From Candidatus Cryptobacteroides faecipullorum (GTDB taxonomy: Bacteria > Bacteroidota > Bacteroidia > Bacteroidales > UBA932), in the NCBI GenBank assembly GCA_017694885.1, contig JADIMH010000036.1, positions 1-45,836 of the forward strand: 45,836 bases of DNA, read 5' to 3'. Below the pieces are notes generated by a model, which made no database searches, was not told the origin of the DNA, and was given only the letters and a program-made list of their open reading frames with translations. Each line of letters begins with the position of its first letter. Position 1 is the stretch's first letter. A program made the translations under genes and the position numbers. This document shows, one piece after another, positions 9,790-17,715 of the stretch.

Positions 9790-11142
9790 CTATTTACCGG
9801 TTCCGGGAACAGGAACCGTATATTTGGACATATCCATTCTTCCCATTTCCAGCTTCTCCGGCATATAGTCCATTGCTGAAGCGCTGATTTCATCCCAGCT
9901 TACGGTTTTGCCGGTATAGGCTGCTTCACGCCCCATTACGCCTGCCATAGTGGATATGGCACAGACCTCGGCTTCATCATGGGCTTCTCCCTTACGGATA
10001 TGGTTCACCCAGTCTACATGCTCGAGCACATAAGGATTCTGCTGTTTGAAAGCCGCATTCGATGCCTCTGCGTCATACTTCCATACCACATTCCCCTCAA
10101 GGTCTTTTATCTCATGGTTATAGCTGTTCCATGAACCTTTCGTACCCTGGATATATTCACCGATATTGGTGCTGCATCCGTCGATCTGACGGCACATGCT
10201 GTGCATATGGATTCCGTTTTCGAATTCGAAATCGACACTGAAGTTATCATACTGGTCTCCGGTGATACGGCGCTGCCGGGAACCGAAGGCAGTAGCCTTT
10301 ACAGGCTTGAGTCCGGACATCCACAGGAAAACATCGATATTGTGAACATGCTGTTCGATAATATGGTCTCCTGAAAGCCATTTCCAGTTCACCCAGTCAC
10401 GGATCATCCATTCCATGTCGCTCCAGCCAGCCTGACGCTCACGGTACCAGAGCATACCCTGGTTCCAATACACGTTACCGCCTGTAATTTCCCCTATATA
10501 TCCTTCCTGTATTTTCCGGAAAGCCTCTACATAAGGCCTCTCATGATGACGCTGGGTCCCGGCTACTACGCACAGACCTTTGGCCTTTGCCTGACGTGCT
10601 GTCGCAATGACCGAACGGCATCCCTTCGGATCTACGGCCACAGGCTTCTCCATGAATGTATGAACGCCCTTTTCAGTGGCGTATTTGAAATGTTCAGGCC
10701 TGAATACCGGAGGCGTTGTCAGTATCACCATGTCGATTCCGGAATCGATCACCTTCTTATATGCATCGAAACCGACGAAGCAGTTCCCGGCAGGCACGTC
10801 CTGTCCATGGTTGTCCTTAAGGTCCTTCCTCAAGCCTTCCAGCCTGTCACTGAAGGTATCGCCAAGGGCAGTCACCTTGATGCCGTCAGCAGCCGCAAGC
10901 AGGTCGAGCACCGCTCCCGATCCGCGTCCGCCGCAGCCGACCACCCCGACTTTCAGTTCTTTCCCTGAAATCGCCTTGTCCGGAAGTTCGGGGACATAAT
11001 ACTCTTCCGGCTGTCTCAACGGCACATAGGAATTTTTTCTTCCTCCACATGAGGACAGGAGTGAGGTGCCCAGAATGCCTGAAACACCGAGTGCTGCAGA
11101 ATACTTCAGAAAGTCTTTCCTGCTGATATTTTTTTCGCTCAT
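9790..11142 (-). CDS. Exported Gfo/Idh/MocA-family oxidoreductase
   Basis: 450 residues. The N-terminus (SRKDFLKYSAALG..., lipobox LLSSC) indicates a Tat-like lipoprotein signal with Arg-Lys in place of Arg-Arg. The Rossmann fold follows at about residues 62-190 (VGVVGCGGRGSG, then EKPVAVDP with the family's catalytic Lys), and then the C-terminal alpha/beta domain with GDHIIEQHVHNIDVFLW. These enzymes bind NAD(P) tightly and oxidise or reduce sugars and cyclitols; some GH109-type relatives use NAD for glycosidic bond cleavage. Soluble NAD is absent outside the cell, so an exported member must recycle bound cofactor or pass electrons on. The tetraheme cytochrome gene lies directly upstream (44 bp) and is a possible partner. 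The TIM-barrel gene is directly downstream. Confidence 0.87.
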   Translation of the reverse strand: MSEKNISRKDFLKYSAALGVSGILGTSLLSSCGGRKNSYVPLRQPEEYYVPELPDKAISGKELKVGVVGCGGRGSGAVLDLLAAADGIKVTALGDTFSDRLEGLRKDLKDNHGQDVPAGNCFVGFDAYKKVIDSGIDMVILTTPPVFRPEHFKYATEKGVHTFMEKPVAVDPKGCRSVIATARQAKAKGLCVVAGTQRHHERPYVEAFRKIQEGYIGEITGGNVYWNQGMLWYRERQAGWSDMEWMIRDWVNWKWLSGDHIIEQHVHNIDVFLWMSGLKPVKATAFGSRQRRITGDQYDNFSVDFEFENGIHMHSMCRQIDGCSTNIGEYIQGTKGSWNSYNHEIKDLEGNVVWKYDAEASNAAFKQQNPYVLEHVDWVNHIRKGEAHDEAEVCAISTMAGVMGREAAYTGKTVSWDEISASAMDYMPEKLEMGRMDMSKYTVPVPGTGK

Positions 11143-11186
11143 GACAATTGATTATTTTGATTGGTTCTATATTTAAAAACAATATG

Positions 11187-12728
11187 TTACTGCCGTAAAG
11201 ACGCATCCACTCCTTCAGGGACTTCACAGACGACCCTGAATCCTATTCCCTTTATGTCGGAATACCACCATATGCTCTTAGGATTCTGCGGATCGGTTTT
11301 CAGCCATGCATCATGCTCCGTATGCGACCTTGCGGCACAGCGGAGATCCGCCGCATCATCAGTGTAAAGACCGCCCCTGACGACATGCTCCGTTCCGGAC
11401 TCCGGACCTTTCGGATCCACGGCTCCGTCCTGCAGGCGGGAATAAGCATCCTCCGCATACCAGTCTGAACAATACTCCATGACATTGCCCAGCATATTCT
11501 TAAGCCCGAACGGGTTGGCCATTACTTCCGAAGGCTCTTTCGTCCGGCTTCCACTGTTGTTCACATATACGGCATACCTGTTTATGACTGTCGTATCAGC
11601 GCCGAAAAGACTTCTCCAGAATCCGCGGTTGGTATATTTTCTCGGACTGCCCTCAAAGAAATACGGGGTCGACGTACCGCCTCTGGCAGCATACTCCCAT
11701 TCGGCCTCGGTCGGAAGACGGTATTTCTTTCCCGTCTTCTTGGAAAGCCACTGGCAAAAAGTTTCTGCAGAATAATGCGTAAGGGTAATCACGGGCCGGT
11801 CATTCATACCCCATCCCTGGTCAGGATAGCCGAATGGAGGCGTCGGACCGCTTATCGCATCTACATCATCGCGGGAATTGTTCATATACACGACCTCGGG
11901 AGGAATCCTGCCCTCGGACATGGTCTCCCCGTAGAAAGCCCAGAACTGGTCCCATGTAACCTCGGTCTCGCCCATAAAGAAAGACGACACGGTAACGCTG
12001 CGCTGCGGAGATTCGTCGCTGCGGCGGAAAGGTTCCTTCTCCGGGCTTCCCATAACAAACGTTCCTCCCGGAACGGCTATCATGTTTATCGAAGCGGAGG
12101 TTCCAGGTATTTTTTCCGTGAAATTCTCGAACGAAGTCACTGCCGTCGCCTCGGCAAAGACCTCTTTGCTTCCGGAATCAGGTACACCGGTCATTTTCTT
12201 ATGCTGATAATTGGGATTGTAGTGTCCGGCATCAAGATGACAGCTTATACACTGAAGATCAAGTTTTTCAACATTTTCCTCATAGTAAAGGTGCGCCGTC
12301 ACCCCGTCATCCGTAATCCCCTCAGGGAAAAGATTTACATGGCAGGCCTCGCAAGATTCGTTATAGACTATATTAACGGCATATTCCAGCTGGCTTTTGC
12401 TCTCCCAGTCTATCTTTTCATTGTCTTTCACTATATAGGACCAGACATCCTTCATTCCGGTTTTGGCCTTTGCCATGAAATGGCGGACAGATCCCTCGGG
12501 AGGGAGATGGCAGTCGGCACAGTCGGTCACCGTCCCGCTGCCGTTGTTATAGTGCACCGACTGTTTCCAGCTTGCATCGGAATCCGGGTGGGAATGGCAC
12601 GCCATACAGGACTCGTTCGAAGAACTCTTCACATACAGGGAGTTCAATACTACCATCAGGGAAAAACCGGCTACAAGTCCGGCCAGAACCGCCAAGAATA
12701 TCTTTTTTCTGTTATGAGATCCAGGCAT
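11187..12728 (-). CDS. Membrane-anchored tetraheme NapC/NrfH-type cytochrome fused to a SUMF1 domain
   Basis: 513 residues. A single N-terminal membrane anchor lies at about residues 9-31, with charged residues before it. Four CXXCH heme sites follow at residues 41-45, 70-74, 126-130 and 160-164, spaced as in NapC/NirT/NrfH quinol dehydrogenases. From about residue 214 (MIAVPGGTFVMGS) to 505 (GIGFRVVCE) runs a complete SUMF1/FGE-sulfatase fold with YRLPTEAEWEYAARGG and NVMEYCSDWY. The SUMF1 part lacks the Cys pair that formylglycine-generating enzymes carry just after RGGS: here RGGLYTDDAADLRC has only a later Cys, so oxygen-dependent FGE chemistry is unlikely. Role inferred: takes electrons from or gives them to quinol and docks a periplasmic partner through SUMF1. 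Neighbours are an exported oxidoreductase gene downstream and cydAB upstream. Confidence 0.88.
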   Translation of the reverse strand: MPGSHNRKKIFLAVLAGLVAGFSLMVVLNSLYVKSSSNESCMACHSHPDSDASWKQSVHYNNGSGTVTDCADCHLPPEGSVRHFMAKAKTGMKDVWSYIVKDNEKIDWESKSQLEYAVNIVYNESCEACHVNLFPEGITDDGVTAHLYYEENVEKLDLQCISCHLDAGHYNPNYQHKKMTGVPDSGSKEVFAEATAVTSFENFTEKIPGTSASINMIAVPGGTFVMGSPEKEPFRRSDESPQRSVTVSSFFMGETEVTWDQFWAFYGETMSEGRIPPEVVYMNNSRDDVDAISGPTPPFGYPDQGWGMNDRPVITLTHYSAETFCQWLSKKTGKKYRLPTEAEWEYAARGGTSTPYFFEGSPRKYTNRGFWRSLFGADTTVINRYAVYVNNSGSRTKEPSEVMANPFGLKNMLGNVMEYCSDWYAEDAYSRLQDGAVDPKGPESGTEHVVRGGLYTDDAADLRCAARSHTEHDAWLKTDPQNPKSIWWYSDIKGIGFRVVCEVPEGVDASLRQ

Positions 12729-12778
12729 AGTCTTATTATCTATTTATCTATCGTTAGTCCGTTATACAGCAGGAGTCA

Positions 12779-13621
12779 TCAGAAAATAAGCACGGCCTTG
12801 ATCGGATAGTGGTCCGAAATGAAAGGAAAATCGCCGTATTTTTTCTGTATCGTCTCGAATTTCGGACATGAAGCGAATCCGGAATAATAGATATAATCTA
12901 TGACCGAACTGCTCTTTCCCCATCCGTTGTAGGAATTGAGCCGGTCTGTCCTTTCTGCGGAAACACGGGCATTCTTCATGATTTTATTGAGGTCCGCAAG
13001 GACAGGATCGTCTCCCTCTACATTGAAATCGCCGGTAAGGACCATCGGCAGATGCTCCGGATTCATTTCCCCGATCCGTTCAACTATCAGAGCCAGCCCC
13101 TTTTCCTGGGCTTCCTTTCCGACATGATCGAGATGGGTATTGACATAATAGAACTTATGCCCTGACCTCTTGTCTTTCATCAGCGCCCAGGTAGCGGTCC
13201 TGAAACAGGCTGCATCCCATCCCATTGAAGGCTTTTCAGGAGTCTCCGAAAGCCAGAATGTCCCCCATTTCAGCAAGGAAACAGTCTTTTTGTTATAAAA
13301 GATGGACATATGTTCCCCTTCATGTTTTCCATCTTCCCTGCCCACACCTACGGACTTATAGTCCCGCATATTCTCTTCTATGAAAAGCACCTGATAATCA
13401 AATGCTTCTTGAAGCCCGAAAATATCAGGCCGCTTGTCCCTGAGCATATAGATCGTCGCCGGGCATCTGTACTGCCATGAATTCGTTCCGTCTTTTCCTT
13501 CCCCCATTCTTATGTTGAAGGATATGACGCTCAATGTGTCGGGACCGGCTGTCTTTTTGGCCGTAACCACCTGCGGAATCGCTGCCAGAGCAGCCAACAT
13601 GATTAAAACAATCTTTTTCAT
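12779..13621 (-). CDS. Exported endonuclease/exonuclease/phosphatase-fold hydrolase
   Basis: 280 residues with a cleavable signal peptide (Lys-Lys start, hydrophobic core, VTA cleavage region near residue 21). The EEP fold is complete: ISFNIRMG, GLQEA (metal Glu), VNTHLDH, LTGDFNVE (Asp-Asn), VIDYIYY, and the terminal ISDHYPI with the catalytic Asp-His. Family members hydrolyse phosphodiester or phosphomonoester bonds in nucleic acids, inositol phosphates or sphingolipids. This exported form probably acts on a sugar phosphate, lipid or nucleotide. It lies 9 bp after cydB and 50 bp before the napC-SUMF1 gene, all in one direction. Why it sits in a respiratory operon is not clear; processing of a phosphorylated substrate for the downstream oxidoreductase is one possibility. 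Confidence 0.85.
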   Translation of the reverse strand: MKKIVLIMLAALAAIPQVVTAKKTAGPDTLSVISFNIRMGEGKDGTNSWQYRCPATIYMLRDKRPDIFGLQEAFDYQVLFIEENMRDYKSVGVGREDGKHEGEHMSIFYNKKTVSLLKWGTFWLSETPEKPSMGWDAACFRTATWALMKDKRSGHKFYYVNTHLDHVGKEAQEKGLALIVERIGEMNPEHLPMVLTGDFNVEGDDPVLADLNKIMKNARVSAERTDRLNSYNGWGKSSSVIDYIYYSGFASCPKFETIQKKYGDFPFISDHYPIKAVLIF

Positions 13622-13630
13622 TACAGTATT

Positions 13631-14776
13631 CTAATATTTGTCTGTCGTATCTTTCAATTCCTCTCTCGAAAGAGACTTACGGTCCATCGCCCTCCACGCA
13701 TAAGCTATATACGCAAGGACAAACGGTATTATGAAGGAAACTATTGTCATTGTCTTGAGGGTGAACAGGCTTGAACAGCTGTTGGCTATAGTGAGAGAAC
13801 TCTGAAGATCGGCCGTAGACGGATAATAGGCAGTTCCGTTATAGCCGGCAACAAGCAGAAGCCCCAACACCGCCAGCACCGTTCCCGGACCGGTAAACCA
13901 GATGCCCTTGCGGTATTTCCTGGATGCCAGCGTCTTGACTACGCCATACAGGACAAGCACCACTCCGATGAGAAAGACGGCCAGTACTGCGGGCATCTGC
14001 AGAAAATTATGAAGATATTTGGATTTTTCCATGAAGACAGTTCCATCGGCATCCACTGCAAAGCCCGGGACTATACAGATATGGGAAAGGAATGCCACGA
14101 AAAGTATCAGGAAACAGAACGCTCCCAACCACAGGCGCAGACGCAGTTTCAGGACAATGTTCTCGTCTTCTATATTGTTGATCATATACAGCGAGCCCAG
14201 AACCATCGCCAGGAAAAATACAGCGAGCCCGAGGCATATGTTCCAGATATTCCCGAATGCTTCAAGTCCGTGCCAGGAATTCCCCCACGTACTGATGACA
14301 GGGGCAATGGAATTCCCGACGGCATTCTTGTCGACTGTAAAATCCGATCCCGTAAAGAATGTCGCTACGGCCATTCCTATGAGAAAAGGCCCCAAGAATC
14401 CGTTTATCACCAGGAATACACGGAAAGAATTGCGCCCGAGAAGATTGCCGGCCTTTGTCTGGAACTCATAGGAAACCGCCTGAAAGACAAAACTGATAAG
14501 GATCAGTACCCAAAGCCAGTATGCTCCGCCGAAACTCGTACTGTAGAAAAGCGGGAACGACGCGAAAAACGCACCTCCGAACGTAACCAGCGTGGTAAAG
14601 GTAAGTTCCCATTTCCTTCCTGTTGAATTGACTATCAGCTGCCTTTCCTCTTCGCTTCTGCCAACGGAAAAGATCAGGACATTGCCCCCCTGGACAAACA
14701 GAAGGAAAACCAGCAGCCCCCCAAGAAGTGAAACTATAAACCACCAGTATTGCTGTAAAAATCCATACTCGAACAT
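13631..14776 (-). CDS. cydB: Cytochrome bd quinol oxidase subunit II (CydB)
   Basis: 381 residues, polytopic, with CydB family features: an N-terminal YWWFIVSLLGGLLVFLLFVQGG helix, the NSTGRKWE segment, and about eight to nine membrane helices. CydB pairs with CydA to reduce oxygen to water with electrons from quinol. In Bacteroidales this enzyme allows survival and growth at nanomolar oxygen. It starts 14 bp after the cydA stop. Confidence 0.95.
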   Translation of the reverse strand: MFEYGFLQQYWWFIVSLLGGLLVFLLFVQGGNVLIFSVGRSEEERQLIVNSTGRKWELTFTTLVTFGGAFFASFPLFYSTSFGGAYWLWVLILISFVFQAVSYEFQTKAGNLLGRNSFRVFLVINGFLGPFLIGMAVATFFTGSDFTVDKNAVGNSIAPVISTWGNSWHGLEAFGNIWNICLGLAVFFLAMVLGSLYMINNIEDENIVLKLRLRLWLGAFCFLILFVAFLSHICIVPGFAVDADGTVFMEKSKYLHNFLQMPAVLAVFLIGVVLVLYGVVKTLASRKYRKGIWFTGPGTVLAVLGLLLVAGYNGTAYYPSTADLQSSLTIANSCSSLFTLKTMTIVSFIIPFVLAYIAYAWRAMDRKSLSREELKDTTDKY

Positions 14777-14790
14777 GACTGCCTCCTCTT

Positions 14791-16293
14791 TTATCTGCCG
14801 GACGCTTCCGGTTCATCTACTGCCGGCCCTTCCTTTATGGCTTTGAGCAAAATGCGGAGCTCTATGGCCAGGAATAACGTAAATACTATGACAAACACTA
14901 TGAATGTGGTCTTCACCGCCCCTACGTCAAGACTTGAAATGGCAGCGTTGACCGGCAGAAGATCCTGGATGGCCCATGGCTGGCGTCCGACCTCGGCAAC
15001 GATCCACCCTGCCTGGCCTGCAATGTAGACCAAAGGTATCGAGCATACTGCCACCCTTTGCAGCCATGTAAGTCCGGCTATCCTGTCCTTTCGCTCAGCC
15101 CACAGCACTGCAATCATAAGCATCAGAAGGAAAACGCCCAAACCCACCATTATCCTGAAAGGCCAGTAGACCATACCTACAGCCGGGACCAGGTCCTCTT
15201 TGCCGTCTATATAGCCGTATCCGAAATACTCTACATTCTCCTCCAGCACCTTACGGGCCTCGGCTGCAGCCTGCGGATCGCTGTCCCTGTTCTCCCTGTA
15301 CGCCCTGAAGGCGGCCAGGGCAAGATCGCCGCGTTCCTTCTTTGCTTCTGCAGAAAGGACCTCATTCCCTTCGGAGTCCGTATATCCTTCGAGTATGTCG
15401 TTTATACCGGGCACATATCCGTTGATATCATGCGTGGCCAGAATGGAAAGCATGCCCGGAATCTCTACGCCGGGAACTATGGAGAACGGTGCCTTCTCCC
15501 CTCCATTTTCAAGCCCCTCGGCCGCGGCCAGCTTCATAGGCTGGTACTTGGCGACATGCACTGCAGAACTGTCTCCGGAAAACATTACGGCCAGAGTCCC
15601 GACTATACCGACAATGGAAGCCACCCTTATGCTTGCCTTGGCAAACCTCGTTTCCCTGCCCTTCAGCAGATACCAGCAGCTTACACCTATGACAAATATC
15701 GCCCCTGTCATCCAGCCGCTCAGGACAGAATGGAAGAACTTGCTGACAGCGACAGGATTAAGAACCACCGCCCAAAAATCCACCATCTCGTTCCGGACGG
15801 TATCGGGGTTGAACTCCATGCCGACAGGATGCTGCATCCATGAGTTCGCCACCAGAATCCACAATGCCGAAATCGATGCTCCCAGGCATGTAAGCCAAGT
15901 GGACGCCAGATGGAACTTCCTGCTTACCTTGTTCCATCCGAAAAACATTACGGCAAAGAAAGTCGCTTCCATGAAAAAGGCAAGGATACCTTCTATGGCA
16001 AGAGGGGCTCCGAATATATCACCGACGAACCAGGAGTAGTTGCTCCAGTTGGTCCCGAATTCAAATTCAAGAATTATCCCGGTAGCGATGCCGACGGCGA
16101 AATTGATAGCGAAAAGCTTCATCCAGAACTTAGCGGCCTTTTTCCAGAATTCATCTTTCCGGACTACATAGATGCTCTCCATGACCGCCATTATTACCGA
16201 CAGTCCGAGAGTCAGCGGAACGAATATCCAATGATAGCATGCCGTCAGGGCGAACTGGGCCCTGGACCAGTCAATCAAAGCGTTTTCTACCAT
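14791..16293 (-). CDS. cydA: Cytochrome bd quinol oxidase subunit I (CydA)
   Basis: 500 residues, the heme-bearing subunit. The axial His is at residue 21 in YHWIFVPLTLGLS. A second conserved His lies in FHSVLSGWMTGA, and the GRQPW signature sits in GWIVAEVGRQPWAIQ before the last helices. The Q-loop between helices 6 and 7 contains an acidic/Ala-rich stretch (about residues 300-365). It belongs to a run with DUF4492 ten bases upstream and cydB downstream, the standard Bacteroidota arrangement. The DUF4492 promoter at 16566-16596 is the only strong one seen upstream. Confidence 0.96.
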   Translation of the reverse strand: MVENALIDWSRAQFALTACYHWIFVPLTLGLSVIMAVMESIYVVRKDEFWKKAAKFWMKLFAINFAVGIATGIILEFEFGTNWSNYSWFVGDIFGAPLAIEGILAFFMEATFFAVMFFGWNKVSRKFHLASTWLTCLGASISALWILVANSWMQHPVGMEFNPDTVRNEMVDFWAVVLNPVAVSKFFHSVLSGWMTGAIFVIGVSCWYLLKGRETRFAKASIRVASIVGIVGTLAVMFSGDSSAVHVAKYQPMKLAAAEGLENGGEKAPFSIVPGVEIPGMLSILATHDINGYVPGINDILEGYTDSEGNEVLSAEAKKERGDLALAAFRAYRENRDSDPQAAAEARKVLEENVEYFGYGYIDGKEDLVPAVGMVYWPFRIMVGLGVFLLMLMIAVLWAERKDRIAGLTWLQRVAVCSIPLVYIAGQAGWIVAEVGRQPWAIQDLLPVNAAISSLDVGAVKTTFIVFVIVFTLFLAIELRILLKAIKEGPAVDEPEASGR

Positions 16294-16303
16294 ATGTATT
16301 CAA

Positions 16304-16537
16304 TTATACATTGTCATCCAGGTACTCTGTAAGCCTCTCGCCCACAAATTCGCTTTTCTCGCTGTCCGTCTTTCCCGACAGGACAGGCTGGAAAAAAAAT
16401 ACGCGCAATATGGCGAACAGGATTACTATCTTCAGTATTATAAGCCCCCACAGAGGACGGCCCCAGGTCATATTCCTGAAACCGTCGGCATAAAGATTCC
16501 AGACGGAAACGATTATGTTCTGTTTTTTATGATCCAT
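16304..16537 (-). CDS. DUF4492 small membrane protein, first gene of the cyd operon
   Basis: 77 residues: a soluble N-terminal piece with WNLYADGFRNMTWGRPLW, one membrane helix (LIILKIVILFAILRVFFF, about residues 31-49) and a charged C-terminus. The family DUF4492 is found almost only in Bacteroidota, directly upstream of cydA, which is the arrangement here (10-bp gap). One membrane span and strict linkage to cydAB suggest an assembly factor or a small extra subunit, as CydX/CydS are elsewhere. That role is inference. It starts about 20 nt after the predicted transcription start. Confidence 0.85.
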   Translation of the reverse strand: MDHKKQNIIVSVWNLYADGFRNMTWGRPLWGLIILKIVILFAILRVFFFQPVLSGKTDSEKSEFVGERLTEYLDDNV

Positions 16538-16565
16538 ATGCCATTCCGGGTCATTTAAAATCTTT

Positions 16566-16596
16566 CAAAAATACATATAATTAACGTGAAAACAAA
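16566..16596 (-). promoter_or_regulatory. Promoter of the DUF4492-cydAB-napC operon
   Basis: On the minus strand: TTTG at 16596-16593, a 19-bp spacer, and TATTTTTG at 16573-16566, a perfect consensus match. The predicted start lies near 16560, giving a leader of about 20 nt. It is divergent from, and separated by only a few bases from, the thiL-like promoter. Confidence 0.8.
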
Positions 16597-16603
16597 TTTT
16601 CAG

Positions 16604-16611
16604 TATCTTTG
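16604..16611 (+). promoter_or_regulatory. -7 element for the thiL-like gene
   Basis: TATCTTTG; the position 19 bp upstream reads TTAA instead of TTTG, so the -33 half is weak. It lies 27 bp before the ATG at 16639 and overlaps an in-frame TTG at 16609, which argues against that earlier start. Confidence 0.55.
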
Positions 16612-16638
16612 AATCCGGATAAAGACATTGATACAATC

Positions 16639-17640
16639 ATGGATGAAGAAAAATTTTCCGAAATAGGCCGGGTCAAGGCTATTGAAAAGCTTTTTGAAGG
16701 GACAGGATACTCCCCTTCAGAATATTGCAGATTCGAAACAGCCGGGAAAAGCTACCCGGTAAGCGTCTCCAAGGCAATGCTCGAAGGTACGGACTTCGAC
16801 CTGACATATTTCCCTTTCAAGCATCTCGGATATAAAAGCGTAATCTGTGCTACCGGCGAAATCTATGCCTGCATGGCGCACCCGAGGACGCTTTCAGTCA
16901 CACTGGGAATATCGGCAAAGCTCGATTTCCGGCAGATAAGGGAGCTTTGGTCAGGAATGGTAACGGCTGCAAAAGAACATGGATATAAGGAACTGGCCCT
17001 CGACCTCATCCCTTCACGCAACGGTCTATGCATCGCCGTTTCCGCTTCGGGAGAAACCGGCTTCCTCACTTCAAAGCGCAGGCCGGAAGGGAAAAGCATG
17101 GACCTGATCTGCATCTCCGATAACCTCGGGGCCGCTTTCATGGGAATGCAGGTACTGGAAAGAGAGAAACGCCGTTTCGAAAAGACCGATGATGATTCCG
17201 CCCAGCCGGACCTTACGGAATACAGGCACCTGGTAGGGGCTTACCTGAAGCCGGAACTCAATCCTGCAACGGTTTCCCAGCTTGAAGATGCGGAAATCAT
17301 ACCTTCATATGGATATTTCGTGACAAGAGGGCTTTCCGATACTGTCAAACGGCTCTCCCGCGACAGCGGCCTGGGTGCCAAGATCTATGTTGACAAGATA
17401 CCGTTCCCCGGAAAAATGTTCGACCTGGGAAAAGAAATGAACATCGACCCGATCTCGGCTGCACTTAACGGAGGGGATGACTACCGGCTGCTGTTCACCG
17501 TCCCTATCGGAAAACACGACAGATTCCGGCATGATTTCCAGACATTCGATATCATAGGCCATCTGGCCCGTCCTGAAACCGGAGCCGTCCTTGTCACTCC
17601 TGAAGGGGTAGAACTCCCGCTGAAGGCCCAGGGCTGGTAA
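16639..17640 (+). CDS. ThiL/AIR-synthase-fold protein lacking catalytic aspartates
   Basis: 333 residues, clearly related along its length to thiamine-monophosphate kinase: SEIGRVKAIEKLF at the start, EGTDFDLTYFPFKHLGYK, DLICISDNLGAAFMGMQVLEREKR, and ALNGGDDYRLLFTVP. The positions that hold Mg-ATP in ThiL are changed. The GDDAA motif is absent (residues 25-35 read PSEYCRFETAG), the TTD site reads VSK (43-45), GGDT reads ALDL (120-123), and DISDGL reads FVTRGL (227-232). The fold is retained but kinase activity is doubtful, so annotating it as a working ThiL would be risky. It is alone on its transcript, between its own -7 element and a strong terminator. It may be a regulatory or ligand-binding relative. 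No gene symbol is assigned for that reason. Confidence 0.75.
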   Translation: MDEEKFSEIGRVKAIEKLFEGTGYSPSEYCRFETAGKSYPVSVSKAMLEGTDFDLTYFPFKHLGYKSVICATGEIYACMAHPRTLSVTLGISAKLDFRQIRELWSGMVTAAKEHGYKELALDLIPSRNGLCIAVSASGETGFLTSKRRPEGKSMDLICISDNLGAAFMGMQVLEREKRRFEKTDDDSAQPDLTEYRHLVGAYLKPELNPATVSQLEDAEIIPSYGYFVTRGLSDTVKRLSRDSGLGAKIYVDKIPFPGKMFDLGKEMNIDPISAALNGGDDYRLLFTVPIGKHDRFRHDFQTFDIIGHLARPETGAVLVTPEGVELPLKAQGW

Positions 17641-17659
17641 ACATTTCCGGCAGAAAACA

Positions 17660-17698
17660 TAAAAGACGTTCCGCTGAGACTTCAGGGAACGTCTTTTA
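17660..17698. terminator. Bidirectional terminator between the thiL-like gene and mdh
   Basis: A perfect 13-bp inverted repeat (17660-17672 with 17686-17698) beginning with a run of A and ending with a run of T, plus an inner CTGA/TCAG stem in the loop. It serves both convergent genes. Confidence 0.9.
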
Positions 17699-17715
17699 TA
17701 TGCCCGTTGAATAGA

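Noticed and set aside
11187..12728. NrfH of a nitrite reductase complex
   Set aside because: No nrfA is adjacent and the protein is fused to SUMF1; assigning nitrite reduction would go beyond the evidence.
11775..12809. 344-codon plus-strand frame opposite the NapC-SUMF1 gene
   Set aside because: Antisense to a gene with four CXXCH sites and a full SUMF1 fold; no family resemblance.
17660..17698. CTGAGA in the loop near 17674, reminiscent of a TPP riboswitch next to a thiL-like gene
   Set aside because: It lies after the gene inside a clear terminator hairpin, and the other conserved TPP elements are missing.
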